Shown: positions 1 through 8,265, counted from the first letter of the stretch. The stretch is 45,858 nt of DNA from JBCBWG01 sp036804185 (GCA_050330095.1 JBHJOC010000044.1:1-45858), one strand, 5' to 3'. Numbers and translations: made by a program. Notes: generated from the sequence alone by a model not told the origin.

Positions 1-1
1 G

Positions 2-91
2 GGGCTTGCGCGCGCGTTGAGGGTGGCAGTCGCGATCGGCCCGCGCGAAGCCGATCGGGTTCCGTCCACGAAGGGAATGCTCGCTGGTTGA
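2..91 (+). CDS. hisB: Imidazoleglycerol-phosphate dehydratase HisB, 3' end only
   Basis: Only the last 29 codons and the TGA stop (89-91) lie in the window. The frame beginning at base 2 ends in ADRVPSTKGMLAG. The PSTKG motif is the conserved C-terminal tail of HisB, which dehydrates imidazole-glycerol phosphate in histidine synthesis, and the preceding ARALRVAV matches the last helix of that family. The two genes that follow (DUF2628, then hisH) are the usual neighbours of hisB in Hyphomicrobiales, which supports the call. The catalytic part lies upstream of the window, so nothing can be said about its integrity. Confidence 0.8.
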   Translation, partial: GLARALRVAVAIGPREADRVPSTKGMLAG

Positions 92-217
92 GTTCAGGCC
101 TCGGTCATGCAGCCAGCGCGGCCGGGGGTTGGCCTCCCGCAGGCCATTCGCCAATCTTGCACGCGTGTTGCCCCATCACCGGGCCGATCTTTCAGACGTT
201 GTGCCGAGTGGAGTGCC

Positions 218-748
218 ATGACGAGCTACACGATCCATGAGCCAGCCAATGCCCCGGCCGAACGCTTCGACCGGGCAGGGTCACTGGTGTTCGTCAAGGA
301 TGGGTTCAGTCTTCTTGCGTTCGCCGTCCCGCCGATTTGGATGATCGCCAATCGTTTATGGCTGGTGCTGTTCATCTATGCCGTCGCGTTTGCGGCGCTA
401 CAGATCACATTCTCGCTCATCGGTGCCCCGGCTGGCGTTCAAAGCGCAGTTGGGCTCGCGCTCAATCTTCTCGTCGGTTTTGAAGCCGACAGCTTGAAGC
501 GCTGGACGCTGGAACGCCGGGGCTATGTCCTCGTCGGCTCGGTCAGCGGCGAGAATACTGCCGTTTGCGAACGACGCTTCTTCGAGGCATGGCTGCCGAC
601 GATCCCAGCTGTCGAGACACAGAAACTCTCCGCTGGCCGCCCGCGCGATCCCTTCCACGACGTGTCGACGGTTCCGTCCTCGAGCAATCTGGGATCGGTG
701 CGTGAGCCGCGGCGCGGTTGGTTCGGTGGTTGGAAGCCGGCGCGATGA
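218..748 (+). CDS. DUF2628 membrane protein between hisB and hisH
   Basis: A 176-residue protein. A longer reading from 107 adds 37 low-complexity residues without family resemblance, so the ATG at 218 (MTSYTIHEP...) is preferred. Residues about 18-85 hold a VFVKDGFSLLAF segment and two to three hydrophobic helices, including the GLALNLLVGFEADSLKRW stretch typical of DUF2628. In this family the RWTLERRGY motif follows the last helix. The C-terminal 60 residues are polar and probably disordered. The function is unknown; the gene is commonly wedged into the alphaproteobacterial histidine operon between hisB and hisH, as here. The stop lies 43 bases before hisH, so co-transcription is likely. 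Confidence 0.75.
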   Translation: MTSYTIHEPANAPAERFDRAGSLVFVKDGFSLLAFAVPPIWMIANRLWLVLFIYAVAFAALQITFSLIGAPAGVQSAVGLALNLLVGFEADSLKRWTLERRGYVLVGSVSGENTAVCERRFFEAWLPTIPAVETQKLSAGRPRDPFHDVSTVPSSSNLGSVREPRRGWFGGWKPAR

Positions 749-791
749 GCGCCGCGGTTCGGATGCACAGAATGTTGGGATACGCCTCGCG

Positions 792-1457
792 ATGACGGCT
801 AGGGTGGCGCTGATCGACTACGGCTCGGGCAACGTCCATTCGGCGCAGAAGGCGCTGGAGCGTGCGGCCCGCGAGGCCGGAGCTTCGTGCGACATCGTGT
901 TGACGGCTGACGCGGACGTGGTGCGGCGTGCTGACAGGATCGTGCTGCCCGGCGTTGGCGCATTCGCGGATTGCAAGCGCGGGCTTGCGGCCGTGCCGGG
1001 AATGATCGAGGCGCTGTCAGGGCGTGTGCTGAAAGACGGTGCTCCCTTTCTCGGCATCTGTGTGGGGATGCAACTGATGGCGACGCGGGGCCTCGAGTTC
1101 GGCGTTGCCGACGGCCTCGGCTGGATCGCCGGAGACGTCGTTCGGATCACGCCTCAGGATCCAACTCTGAAGATCCCGCACATGGGCTGGAACACGCTCT
1201 CACTTGCGGAAAGGGCGCTCGACCATCCCGTGTTCGCTGGAATTCCCACCGGCTCCGACGGACTGCATGCCTACTTCGTGCACTCCTATCACTTCGAAGT
1301 CTCCGACAAGCATCATTGCCTCGCGACTACAACCTATGGTTCGGATATAACTGCGGTCGTCGGCCGCGATACGATGATCGGCACGCAGTTTCATCCTGAG
1401 AAGAGCCAACAACTCGGACTGAGATTATTGTCGAACTTCCTCATCTGGTCGCCTTGA
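792..1457 (+). CDS. hisH: Imidazole glycerol phosphate synthase glutaminase subunit HisH
   Basis: A 221-residue class I glutamine amidotransferase. HisH releases ammonia from glutamine and channels it to HisF, making imidazole-glycerol phosphate and AICAR. The N-terminal VALIDYGSGN and LPGVGAFADC segments are diagnostic. The catalytic triad is visible: Cys90 in GICVGMQLM, and His201 and Glu203 in GTQFHPEKS. The ATG at 792 gives the family length; the frame is open further upstream, but that part overlaps the DUF2628 gene and has no homology. In related genomes hisA and hisF normally follow directly. Here a proline-rich membrane protein comes next, so the synthase partner HisF must be encoded elsewhere. 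Confidence 0.95.
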   Translation: MTARVALIDYGSGNVHSAQKALERAAREAGASCDIVLTADADVVRRADRIVLPGVGAFADCKRGLAAVPGMIEALSGRVLKDGAPFLGICVGMQLMATRGLEFGVADGLGWIAGDVVRITPQDPTLKIPHMGWNTLSLAERALDHPVFAGIPTGSDGLHAYFVHSYHFEVSDKHHCLATTTYGSDITAVVGRDTMIGTQFHPEKSQQLGLRLLSNFLIWSP

Positions 1458-1589
1458 TCATGACGTTCCCTGCTGGCCTACTGGCAGCCAAGCGAGCGTT
1501 GAGCATGGTCGACCGATTGCTTGCGACGCGCGCGTGCACTGACGAGCCCCAGTGGGTGAGCTCGCCGGATCGGTTCCGTTGGGGGAAGG

Positions 1590-2627
1590 ATGTCGCAGAC
1601 GACGGCGTCATATACGGCTGCGGAGATTCTGGCGGCAGGGCGGGCAGCTGAGGCGCAGGGCAACCTTGATTACGCGCGCCGCTTCTATCGGCATATCGTC
1701 GAGTTCATCGGCGAGGGTCCCGAGGTGGCTGAGGCCGACGAGGCGTTGCGACGGCTCGCGCGGACGATGGCAGGCCCGGCCGAAGAGCCCGTCGTGCGAC
1801 GCCCCGAGCCGCCGGAGCGTAGTGATGCCGCGCCGCGCATGACGGGACCGTCTCAGACATTTGCACCCGGGCCATCTGCACCCGTTCACGAGCCGCGGGC
1901 GCAGGGTGGCGTCGGCCAGCCGTTCGCGCACCCGTCTGCCCATCAGGCCACCAACCCGGCGACGCCAAAATCCTCCCCACAATTTGACCAGGCACCGATG
2001 CCACCACGCGCCCGTGGGCCTTCGCGGGCTGAGCCGTTGCGCGCAGACGCTGCCGAAGCGAGAGGTCCTGCTACGAGGGCCGGCGGCGAGCCGGCGCGCG
2101 AGGAACGCACAGCGCCCGGGCTAGGTGAACGGCTTGGCATGGCAGTCCCGCCGCACAGCCCAAGACTGAGTCAGGCCGCCACGGTCGAGCCGGCGCGTCG
2201 GGACGCGTCCCGTGCCGAGGTCGCCGATCGTTCAACCCGCCTGCAGCGATCGCCAAGCGCCGAACCGGTCGTTGCTCTCTCGCCGGCGCGACCGTCACAG
2301 GGCATAGTGTCGCACGACCCGATTTCATACGTCCACGCGCCACCACCGCGTCGCACCCGGTTTCGGTTGGCGCGCTTGATTGCTTGGGTCGCCAGCGCTT
2401 TCGGCATCGCAATGGTGATCGCTGCGGCTGCGGTGCTGGGCCTTGCGCTCCGTATTGGCGCAATTGACCCCGTGGTGCTGCTCGGCGCAGGGGCGGCTGT
2501 AATTGTCCTCGCCCAAGTCGTGTTTCTGCTTGCCGCAATCGCTGAGGCTGCGCGAGAGGTCGCAGACCTGACGCGCTACGATATCGAGACATTCGCCGGC
2601 GAGGCAAGTTCCCACAAGCGCGAGTGA
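1590..2627 (+). CDS. Proline-rich protein with N-terminal helical repeat and two C-terminal membrane helices
   Basis: 345 residues, no assigned function. A GGGGGAAGG purine run lies directly before the ATG. Residues 8-60 (AAEILAAGRAAEAQGNLDYA...) look like one TPR-type helical hairpin. Residues about 60-245 are very rich in Pro, Ala, Arg and Glu and should be disordered. Two hydrophobic helices follow at about 260-288 and 293-320, then a short charged tail with EAAREVADLTRYDIETFA. The likely topology is a cytoplasmic N-terminal domain on a long tether to an inner-membrane hairpin. The gene sits 132 bases after hisH on the same strand and may be read through from it, but nothing links it to histidine synthesis. 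Confidence 0.65.
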   Translation: MSQTTASYTAAEILAAGRAAEAQGNLDYARRFYRHIVEFIGEGPEVAEADEALRRLARTMAGPAEEPVVRRPEPPERSDAAPRMTGPSQTFAPGPSAPVHEPRAQGGVGQPFAHPSAHQATNPATPKSSPQFDQAPMPPRARGPSRAEPLRADAAEARGPATRAGGEPAREERTAPGLGERLGMAVPPHSPRLSQAATVEPARRDASRAEVADRSTRLQRSPSAEPVVALSPARPSQGIVSHDPISYVHAPPPRRTRFRLARLIAWVASAFGIAMVIAAAAVLGLALRIGAIDPVVLLGAGAAVIVLAQVVFLLAAIAEAAREVADLTRYDIETFAGEASSHKRE

Positions 2628-2772
2628 GCGCGCGTTCGGTCGGCCGCGTCGTCGCCCGCCTTCTGTCCCCCCCGGGCTCATCAAGCTTCGAGTTCCGGCG
2701 CGCCCGCACGCGGCCCAGGTCTGCCAGGCGCCACACGGGACGAATGCTGCGCTCGATGCTTGAATTCCAGAC

Positions 2773-2800
2773 TTTCACAGCAACATCACGATGCTATGGT
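2773..2800 (+). promoter_or_regulatory. Candidate sigma-70-type promoter for potFGHI
   Basis: TTTCAC (2773-2778) and TATGGT (2795-2800) are separated by 16 bases and lie about 55 bases upstream of the potF ATG. Both boxes match the consensus only loosely. The region between 2628 and 2855 contains no gene. A clear ribosome site, TAAGGAG, follows at about 2839-2845. Confidence 0.3.
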
Positions 2801-2855
2801 TTTGTCGTGACCGTGACGAACCCTGCAACCCCTGTCCCTAAGGAGTGACGACGAA

Positions 2856-3950
2856 ATGAAGCATCGCATCTCTGTCGCGACCTTCGCCGCCGCCACAGTC
2901 GCCCTCGCGCACGCGACGCTCGCATCGGACAAGGTCGTGAATGTCTACAACTGGTCTGACTATATTGCCGAGGATACGATTGCCAAGTTCGAAGAAGCGA
3001 CCGGCATAAAGGTCAATTATGACGTCTTTGACGAGAATTCGGTTCTCGAAGCCAAGTTGCTCGCCGGCCGCTCCGGTTATGATGTGGTGGTGCCGTCGAC
3101 CAGTTTTCTCTCTCGCCAGATCCGTGCGGGGGTCTTCCAGAAACTCGACAAGTCGCTGATCCCCAATCTTGTGCATATGGACCCATTAATCGTCGCGAGG
3201 ACTGGCGAGGCGGATCCGGACAATGCCTACTCCGTAAATTATATGTGGGGGACGACCGGCTTCGGCTACAATGTTGAGCAGATTTCCGCTCGCATGGCCG
3301 ATGCACCGGTCAATTCCTGGGCGATGATCTTCGACCCAGCGATCGTCTCTCGGTTTGCGGACTGTGGCGTGGCGATGCTCGATTCACCCGATGATGTCGT
3401 GGGGATCGCGCTAAACTATCTCGGCTTTTCGCCAAACAGCGAGGATGCTGCAGAGCTTGCAAAGGCCGAAGCCTTGCTGATGTCGATCCGCCCGCACATC
3501 CGCTACTTCCATGCATCGCAGTACATTTCCGATCTGGCAAACGGAGACATCTGTTTGGCTGTTGGCTATTCAGGCGACGTCTTGCAGGCGGCCGACCGGG
3601 CTAGCGAAGCAGGAAAAACATTTGAAATCGTCTATGCGATCCCTGCCGAGGGCACGCAACTCTGGTTCGATAACATGGCAATCCCCGCCGATGCGCCGAA
3701 CCCTGCGAATGCGCATGCCTTCATAAACTTCATTCTCGAACCGCAGATTTCGGCCGATATCACGAACTTCGTCTCGTACGCGAGCGGCAACGCGGCTGCG
3801 CTCGAGTTTGTGGATGAGGAAATCCGATCGAACCCTGCCGTCTTTCCGCCAGACGAGATCAAGCAGAAACTCTACACACTCAAAGAGCACAGCCCGGCCT
3901 TTCAACGCTTGCTGACGCGGACGTGGACCCGCGTCAAAACCGGTCGATAA
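2856..3950 (+). CDS. potF: Periplasmic putrescine/spermidine-binding protein (PotF type)
   Basis: 364 residues. A signal peptide at 1-24 (MKHRISVATFAAATVALAHA, probable cleavage after LAS) precedes the mature protein, which starts VVNVYNWSDYIAEDT. That segment is the hallmark of the PotD/PotF polyamine-binding family, with Trp and Asp contributing to the ligand site. YDVVVPSTSFLSRQI and NYMWGTTGFGYN are further family motifs, and the C-terminal PADAPNPANAHAFINFIL segment is typical of the second lobe. Length matches PotF (about 370). It delivers polyamine to the PotGHI importer encoded by the next three genes, 13 bases downstream. The start is supported by AGGAG ten bases upstream. Discrimination between putrescine and spermidine cannot be made from sequence alone. 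Confidence 0.93.
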   Translation: MKHRISVATFAAATVALAHATLASDKVVNVYNWSDYIAEDTIAKFEEATGIKVNYDVFDENSVLEAKLLAGRSGYDVVVPSTSFLSRQIRAGVFQKLDKSLIPNLVHMDPLIVARTGEADPDNAYSVNYMWGTTGFGYNVEQISARMADAPVNSWAMIFDPAIVSRFADCGVAMLDSPDDVVGIALNYLGFSPNSEDAAELAKAEALLMSIRPHIRYFHASQYISDLANGDICLAVGYSGDVLQAADRASEAGKTFEIVYAIPAEGTQLWFDNMAIPADAPNPANAHAFINFILEPQISADITNFVSYASGNAAALEFVDEEIRSNPAVFPPDEIKQKLYTLKEHSPAFQRLLTRTWTRVKTGR

Positions 3951-3963
3951 AGGCGGGACGTCG

Positions 3964-5196
3964 TTGAGCGCTCCTGAAGGCTCGGGCGGTAGCGTGACCG
4001 CCGACGAGGGTAAGGGCCGATCCGCTGGCGGCGGGTCGGCCCTGATGCCCGAACAGGCTCTGTGCGAGAGTGCGTTCGAGCGGCGCCCCTGGGCTGATCC
4101 CAACGCAGTCCCCTATATTCAGATCATCGGCGTCTCGAAGCATTTCGGCGACGTGACCGCGGTCGATCGCGTCACGCTCGATATCTATCGCGGCGAGCTG
4201 TTCTGTCTTCTCGGCGGGTCTGGCTGCGGCAAGAGCACGCTGTTGCGGCTGCTGGCTGGATTTGAGCAGGCGGATGACGGGCGCATTCTGATCGATGGGC
4301 AAGACATGGCCGGCGTGCCGCCCTATCGCCGACCCGTCAACATGATGTTCCAGTCTTACGCGCTGTTCCCGCACATGACCGTGGCTGGCAACGTGGGCTA
4401 TGGGCTGCGGCGCGAAGGCGTGGGGCGGGACGAGATCGCGGCGCGGGTTCGCGACATGCTGAGGCTCGTCCAGCTCGAGGGGTTCGAGCAACGCCGGCCG
4501 CATCAGCTCTCAGGCGGCCAGCGCCAGCGCGTTGCCCTTGCGCGCGCGCTCATCAAGCAGCCAAAGGTGCTGCTTCTGGACGAGCCTTTGGGAGCGCTGG
4601 ACAAGAAGCTGCGCGAGGACACGCAGTTCGAACTGGTCAGGATCCAGGAGCGCCTCGGCATCACGTTCGTCGTTGTCACGCACGATCAGGAAGAGGCGAT
4701 GACGCTTGCGACCCGGATCGGCGTGATGGAGGCCGGACGGATCGTCCAAGTCGATGAGCCGCGCACGCTCTACGAATATCCCAGGTCTCGCTTCGTTGCC
4801 GATTTCATCGGCAGCGTGAATCTGTTCGAAGGCCGCGTGGCGGAGGACGTCGAAGACCACATCCGGATCGAGACGACAGATGGTTCGCAGCTCTCCATCT
4901 ATGTGGGCTACGGCGTCGAGTGCGCACCGGAACAGGTGCTCTGGTACGCGCTCCGGCCTGAGAAGATCAGGCTCACGCGAGAGCGGCCAGAGGGTGTTCG
5001 CAACGTCACAACCGCAACCGTCGAAGACGTCGCCTACATGGGCGACGTCTCGATCTACCGCGCGTTGATCGGCGATGGATTTCGCCTAAGCATTACCCAA
5101 CCGAATGTGACGCGATTCACAAACCGACCAATTCGTTGGGACGAGCAAGTCTACGTCAGTTGGGACGATGACGCCGGCGTAGTCCTCACGGCATGA
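3964..5196 (+). CDS. potG: Polyamine ABC transporter ATP-binding protein (PotG/PotA type)
   Basis: 410 residues if the TTG at 3964 is used. In-frame GTG (3994) and ATG (4045) are alternatives that drop up to 27 non-conserved residues. All ABC-ATPase motifs are present: Walker A GGSGCGKST (84-92), Q-loop Gln130 in MMFQSYALFPHM, signature LSGGQ (182-186), Walker B KVLLLDEP (201-208), D-loop ALD and switch His240. Residues about 300-410 form the TOBE domain usual for polyamine and related import ATPases. It powers uptake through the two permeases downstream. The spacing of 13 bases on either side indicates one operon. Confidence 0.95.
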   Translation: MSAPEGSGGSVTADEGKGRSAGGGSALMPEQALCESAFERRPWADPNAVPYIQIIGVSKHFGDVTAVDRVTLDIYRGELFCLLGGSGCGKSTLLRLLAGFEQADDGRILIDGQDMAGVPPYRRPVNMMFQSYALFPHMTVAGNVGYGLRREGVGRDEIAARVRDMLRLVQLEGFEQRRPHQLSGGQRQRVALARALIKQPKVLLLDEPLGALDKKLREDTQFELVRIQERLGITFVVVTHDQEEAMTLATRIGVMEAGRIVQVDEPRTLYEYPRSRFVADFIGSVNLFEGRVAEDVEDHIRIETTDGSQLSIYVGYGVECAPEQVLWYALRPEKIRLTRERPEGVRNVTTATVEDVAYMGDVSIYRALIGDGFRLSITQPNVTRFTNRPIRWDEQVYVSWDDDAGVVLTA

Positions 5197-5209
5197 GCGG
5201 GGCTTTGCC

Positions 5210-6163
5210 ATGATGAATGGGTTCGCCAGCGGGTCCACCCGCATCGGGCTGGCTCTTGGCACGTTCGCACGCGCGCTTGCGCGCGGCCTTTTCTCTGGCC
5301 GTGGATTGCTGATCGCGGTGCCGCTCGTCTGGCTCGTGATCTTCTTCCTGATGCCATTTTTGGTAGTGCTCAAGATCTCGGTCGCAGAGCCGGTGATCGC
5401 CCAGCCGCCCTTCACGCCGCTGGTCGAGGTCCGTGACGGAACGAAACTCGATATCAGCGTGAACCTTGGCAACTACGCGTTCCTGTTCACAGACGTGCTC
5501 TACGTCTCTGCCTATTTGGAATCGATCATCATCGCTGGTGGCTCCACGCTCATCTGTCTCATCATCGGCTACCCGATGGCGCTGTATATCGCCCGCAGCC
5601 CGCCCGGCTGGCGCAACGTGCTCCTCATTCTGGTGATCCTGCCGTTCTGGACGTCGTTCCTGCTACGCGTCTACGCCTGGATCGCGCTGCTAAAGGACAA
5701 CGGGACAATCAACAATCTCCTGATATCGCTGGGGCTCATCGCCACTCCCATCCAGATGATCCAGACCAACTTCGCGGTCTACCTGGCGATCGTCTACACG
5801 TACCTGCCCTTCATGGTGCTGCCGCTCTACTCGACGCTTGCCAAGCTCGACGAAGAAACACTCGAAGCTGCAGCTGATCTCGGCGCCACACCGCTCTGGA
5901 CCTTCTTGACCGTCACGTTGCCGCTGAGCGTTCCAGGCATCGTCGCGGGGTGTCTCCTGGTCTTTATTCCGGCGATCGGTGAGTACGTCATCCCGGCATT
6001 GCTCGGTGGACCCGATACACTGATGATTGGCCGCGTGCTGTGGGATGAATTCTTTGTCAATCGCGATTGGCCGATTGCATCGGCGGTTGCCATCGCGATT
6101 CTTTTGGTCGTCGTTGTGCCAATCGTTCTGCTGCGGCGGAACATTACGGAGGGCGTGCGGTGA
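5210..6163 (+). CDS. potH: Polyamine ABC transporter permease (PotH/PotB type)
   Basis: 317 residues with about six membrane helices, the first at about 33-55 (LLIAVPLVWLVIFFLMPFLVVL). The EAA loop that contacts the ATPase is visible near residues 220-245 (LDEETLEAAADLGATPLWTF). The segment ILPFWTSFLLRVYAWIALL is characteristic of the PotB/PotH permease. An ATG at 5213 is an alternative start one codon later. The stop codon overlaps the start of the partner permease, which predicts coupled translation and equal amounts of the two membrane subunits. Confidence 0.94.
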   Translation: MMNGFASGSTRIGLALGTFARALARGLFSGRGLLIAVPLVWLVIFFLMPFLVVLKISVAEPVIAQPPFTPLVEVRDGTKLDISVNLGNYAFLFTDVLYVSAYLESIIIAGGSTLICLIIGYPMALYIARSPPGWRNVLLILVILPFWTSFLLRVYAWIALLKDNGTINNLLISLGLIATPIQMIQTNFAVYLAIVYTYLPFMVLPLYSTLAKLDEETLEAAADLGATPLWTFLTVTLPLSVPGIVAGCLLVFIPAIGEYVIPALLGGPDTLMIGRVLWDEFFVNRDWPIASAVAIAILLVVVVPIVLLRRNITEGVR

Positions 6164-6999
6164 GGCCGGCCCGTGCTTCGTCGCGCTCCCGTGCGTTGTT
6201 GATCGCAGCGCTGTTCGGGTTCGCGTTTCTCTACATCCCAATTGCATCGCTGATCATTTATTCCTTCAACGAGAGCAGGCTCGTCACCGTATGGAGCCGC
6301 TTCTCGGTCCGCTGGTACGGCGAACTGTTCCGGGATCCGCAAATCCTGTCGGCAGCCTGGCTTTCGATCCGCATCGCATTCACCTCGGCGACGCTAGCCC
6401 TCGTCCTCGGAACGATCGCGGCGGTCGTGCTGACCCGGTTCGGTGCATTCCGCACACGAACGATTTTGACAGGACTTGCGACGGCGCCCCTCGTCATGCC
6501 CGAGGTCGTAACAGGGCTGTCGCTCTTGCTTCTGTTCGTGACGCTGCAGGGGGTGATCGGCTGGCCGGACGGACGAGGGTTTACCACGATCGTCATAGCC
6601 CACGCGACATTCGGAATGGCCTTCGTCGCTGTGGTCGTGCAATCGCGCCTGCTCGATATGGATCGCGTGTTGGAAGAGGCGGCCATGGACCTCGGCGCCG
6701 GGCCGGTGCGGACCTTTTTTGATGTGACGCTCCCAGTGATTGCGCCATCCCTTGTGGCGGGATGGCTTCTGGCGTTCACTTTGTCACTCGATGACCTCGT
6801 GATCGCGAGTTTCGTTTCTGGGCCAGGGTCCTCGACGCTACCGATGGTGATATTTTCAAAGGTGCGTTTGGGTGTCAGCCCTGACGTCAACGCGCTTGCG
6901 ACGCTCATGATCCTGGTTGTGGCGATTGGTGTGGCACTGGCGTTTTACCTGTCGCGGATCTACGAGCGGCGGCTGTCCGAAAACGGTAAGCGAGCCTGA
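6160..6999 (+). CDS. potI: Polyamine ABC transporter permease (PotI/PotC type)
   Basis: 279 residues from a GTG at 6160 whose last two bases are the first two of the potH stop (GTGA overlap). A reading that starts earlier overlaps potH and lacks homology. Six hydrophobic segments are seen. The first contains FAFLYIPIASLIIYSFNESRL, the classic N-terminal region of PotC/PotI. The EAA loop is EEAAMDLGAGPVRTFFDVTLP, and SLDDLVIASFVSGPGSSTLP is another family hallmark. Together with potH it forms the translocation channel. It is the last gene of the transporter operon, followed by an imperfect ccctcg/cgaggg hairpin at about 7011-7027 without a T-run. Confidence 0.94.
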   Translation: MRPARASSRSRALLIAALFGFAFLYIPIASLIIYSFNESRLVTVWSRFSVRWYGELFRDPQILSAAWLSIRIAFTSATLALVLGTIAAVVLTRFGAFRTRTILTGLATAPLVMPEVVTGLSLLLLFVTLQGVIGWPDGRGFTTIVIAHATFGMAFVAVVVQSRLLDMDRVLEEAAMDLGAGPVRTFFDVTLPVIAPSLVAGWLLAFTLSLDDLVIASFVSGPGSSTLPMVIFSKVRLGVSPDVNALATLMILVVAIGVALAFYLSRIYERRLSENGKRA

Positions 7000-7041
7000 A
7001 GCAGCGCACCCTCGCTCGTCGTTCGAGGGCGTCCAGCGACC

Positions 7042-7080
7042 GACGAGGGTGACAGACGAACTACGGAAAGCGGATACTAG
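7042..7080 (+). repeat. Dispersed repeat, copy A (half of a palindromic element)
   Basis: This 39-base segment matches the reverse complement of 35929-35967 at 36 positions, including a shared run GACGAGGGTGACAGACGAAC. Its second half (ACGAAC..ACGGAAAGCGG) resembles the inner arm of the large palindromes at 8.6 and 8.8 kb. It lies between potI and the Irr-type gene and does not code. Confidence 0.6.
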
Positions 7081-7135
7081 GTGCGAACTTTCAGGCGCTT
7101 ATTCATTACGGGCGGACGAGGCCGTCGTCATAGGC

Positions 7136-7163
7136 TTGGCGACAGCGGGCAGGATCGTATATC
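7136..7163 (+). promoter_or_regulatory. Candidate promoter of the Irr-type gene
   Basis: TTGGCG (7136-7141), a 16-base spacer, then TATATC (7158-7163). The predicted start site near 7170 would give a leader of about 25 bases. A GAGGT ribosome site at 7185-7189 sits five bases before the GTG at 7195. The boxes were judged by eye. Confidence 0.4.
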
Positions 7164-7194
7164 ATGTCCCGGAGGTTACGGATCGAGGTCGAGG

Positions 7195-7608
7195 GTGCAC
7201 CAACTGCAGACCAATTTGGCCGAGAGGTTGCGCGAGGCGGGGCTCCGTCCGACGCGCCAGCGGCTTGCGCTTGCTCAGGTGCTATTTGGGCTCGGGGATC
7301 GCCACGTCTCGGCTGAAGCTCTTCATGCGGAAGTCGCAGCCAGCGGGGAACGCGTGTCGCTCGCGACCATCTACAACGCGCTCCACCAGTTCAGATCAGC
7401 TGGCCTTATCCGCGAGGTGGCGATCGACGGGACACGGTCATATTTCGACACCAACGTTTCGAACCACAGTCATTTCTTCGTCGAGACCGATGGCACTTTG
7501 ATTGACATACCGCCCGGCAATGTTCGCATCGACGGCCTGCCTGAGCCGCCCGATGGTATGGAGATCCGGCACATTGATGTTGTCGTGAGAATTGCGCCAA
7601 AGGCGTGA
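7195..7608 (+). CDS. irr: Fur-family transcriptional regulator, Irr type
   Basis: 137 residues from GTG 7195, chosen because GAGGT lies just upstream and the family domain begins at once. A longer in-frame reading from 7081 adds unrelated residues. The winged helix reads LREAGLRPTRQRLALAQVLFG ... VSLATIYNALHQF (about 12-66). The dimer domain begins SYFDTNVSNHSHFFVE. Irr is the haem-responsive iron regulator of Rhizobiales. Here the N-terminal haem-regulatory Cys-Pro motif is absent, the usual three-His run reads HSH (91-93), and the protein contains no cysteine. The sensing mode may therefore rely on the histidines. A general Fur/PerR paralogue is possible but less likely given GLRPTRQR and DVVVRIAPK. 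Confidence 0.8.
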   Translation: MHQLQTNLAERLREAGLRPTRQRLALAQVLFGLGDRHVSAEALHAEVAASGERVSLATIYNALHQFRSAGLIREVAIDGTRSYFDTNVSNHSHFFVETDGTLIDIPPGNVRIDGLPEPPDGMEIRHIDVVVRIAPKA

Positions 7609-7690
7609 AGAACCCGTTGGGCTGCCACCTGCCTGCCGCCCGGATCGTCGATGCTCGACCGTGAGCGTCAGCCTGACATCATGCACGCCG

Positions 7691-7705
7691 GTGCGTCAAA
7701 CGCAC
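7691..7705. terminator. Small hairpin between convergent genes
   Basis: GTGCGT-CAA-ACGCAC is a perfect six-base-pair hairpin between the convergent ends of the Irr-type gene and the SH3 gene. A 16-base perfect palindrome, CGGCTCAATTGAGCCG, follows at 7713-7728 across the SH3 stop codon. Neither has a T-run, so a terminator role is inferred only from position. Confidence 0.3.
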
Positions 7706-7716
7706 AAGCTCACGGC

Positions 7717-8265
7717 TCAATTGAGCCGCTCGTCCTGATACACGCCCCAAAGATCACTCTGGCGCAGATAGCCGTCGAAGGAGCCGAACCGGCCCCTGCA
7801 CCAAGACCGGTCGCAGCTGGACAGGTTAATGAGCCCGCCTGGCTCGAAGCGGGCCACGATCCGCGCGCTTTCACTTGCTGATGCGTACATGGTGACCAAA
7901 GTCTGTGGGCCGCCGTCCACCTGCTTCGCCCACGGCGCGATCACGGCGGTGCGTCTTCCGGACAGCAATTGTCCGTGCACCCAACCTGTTGTGCCTTCTG
8001 CGTCGCGGACCTGGCGCCAGTTCCCGAACTCTTGGAGGATTTCGAGAGGCATTCCTGCTTGGCGGAGTTCCCACGCGATTGGGTACGTCGTTCCAGGTCC
8101 GCTGCGCAGGTTGACCGGCTCTGCCTTGAGGCTGGCGAAGCGCGGCAACGGAAGCCCGGTTTCGCGTCCGCGCGCGGGCTCTTGGGCCGCAATCCGGGTG
8201 GCGAACGCGAACAGTGCCACGAGAAGTGCCAATGCGAGCAGCAGCGCCGCGAATCGGCTCGTCAT
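7717..8265 (-). CDS. Exported SH3-domain protein
   Basis: 182 residues from the ATG at 8265. The frame is open 60 codons further, but only from this ATG does the protein start with a signal peptide (MTSRFAALLLALALLVALFA, likely cut after RIAAQ). Two bacterial SH3 modules follow. The first is at about residues 45-110 with the signature PVNLRSGPGTTYPI and GTTGWVHG, the second at about 120-180 ending GYLRQSDLWGVY. Such proteins usually bind peptidoglycan or act as periplasmic scaffolds. The gene is divergent from a D-2-hydroxyacid dehydrogenase, a pairing I recall from other Hyphomicrobiales. No catalytic domain is present. Confidence 0.8.
   Translation of the reverse strand: MTSRFAALLLALALLVALFAFATRIAAQEPARGRETGLPLPRFASLKAEPVNLRSGPGTTYPIAWELRQAGMPLEILQEFGNWRQVRDAEGTTGWVHGQLLSGRRTAVIAPWAKQVDGGPQTLVTMYASASESARIVARFEPGGLINLSSCDRSWCRGRFGSFDGYLRQSDLWGVYQDERLN

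Noticed and set aside
523..839. Minus-strand frames inside DUF2628/hisH
   Set aside because: Arg/Pro-rich antisense shadows typical of GC-rich DNA; the plus-strand genes have clear homology.
1454..1651. Small frame overlapping the hisH stop, considered as hisA
   Set aside because: It lacks the HisA start and barrel motifs, begins at a TTG and overlaps the start of the proline-rich gene.
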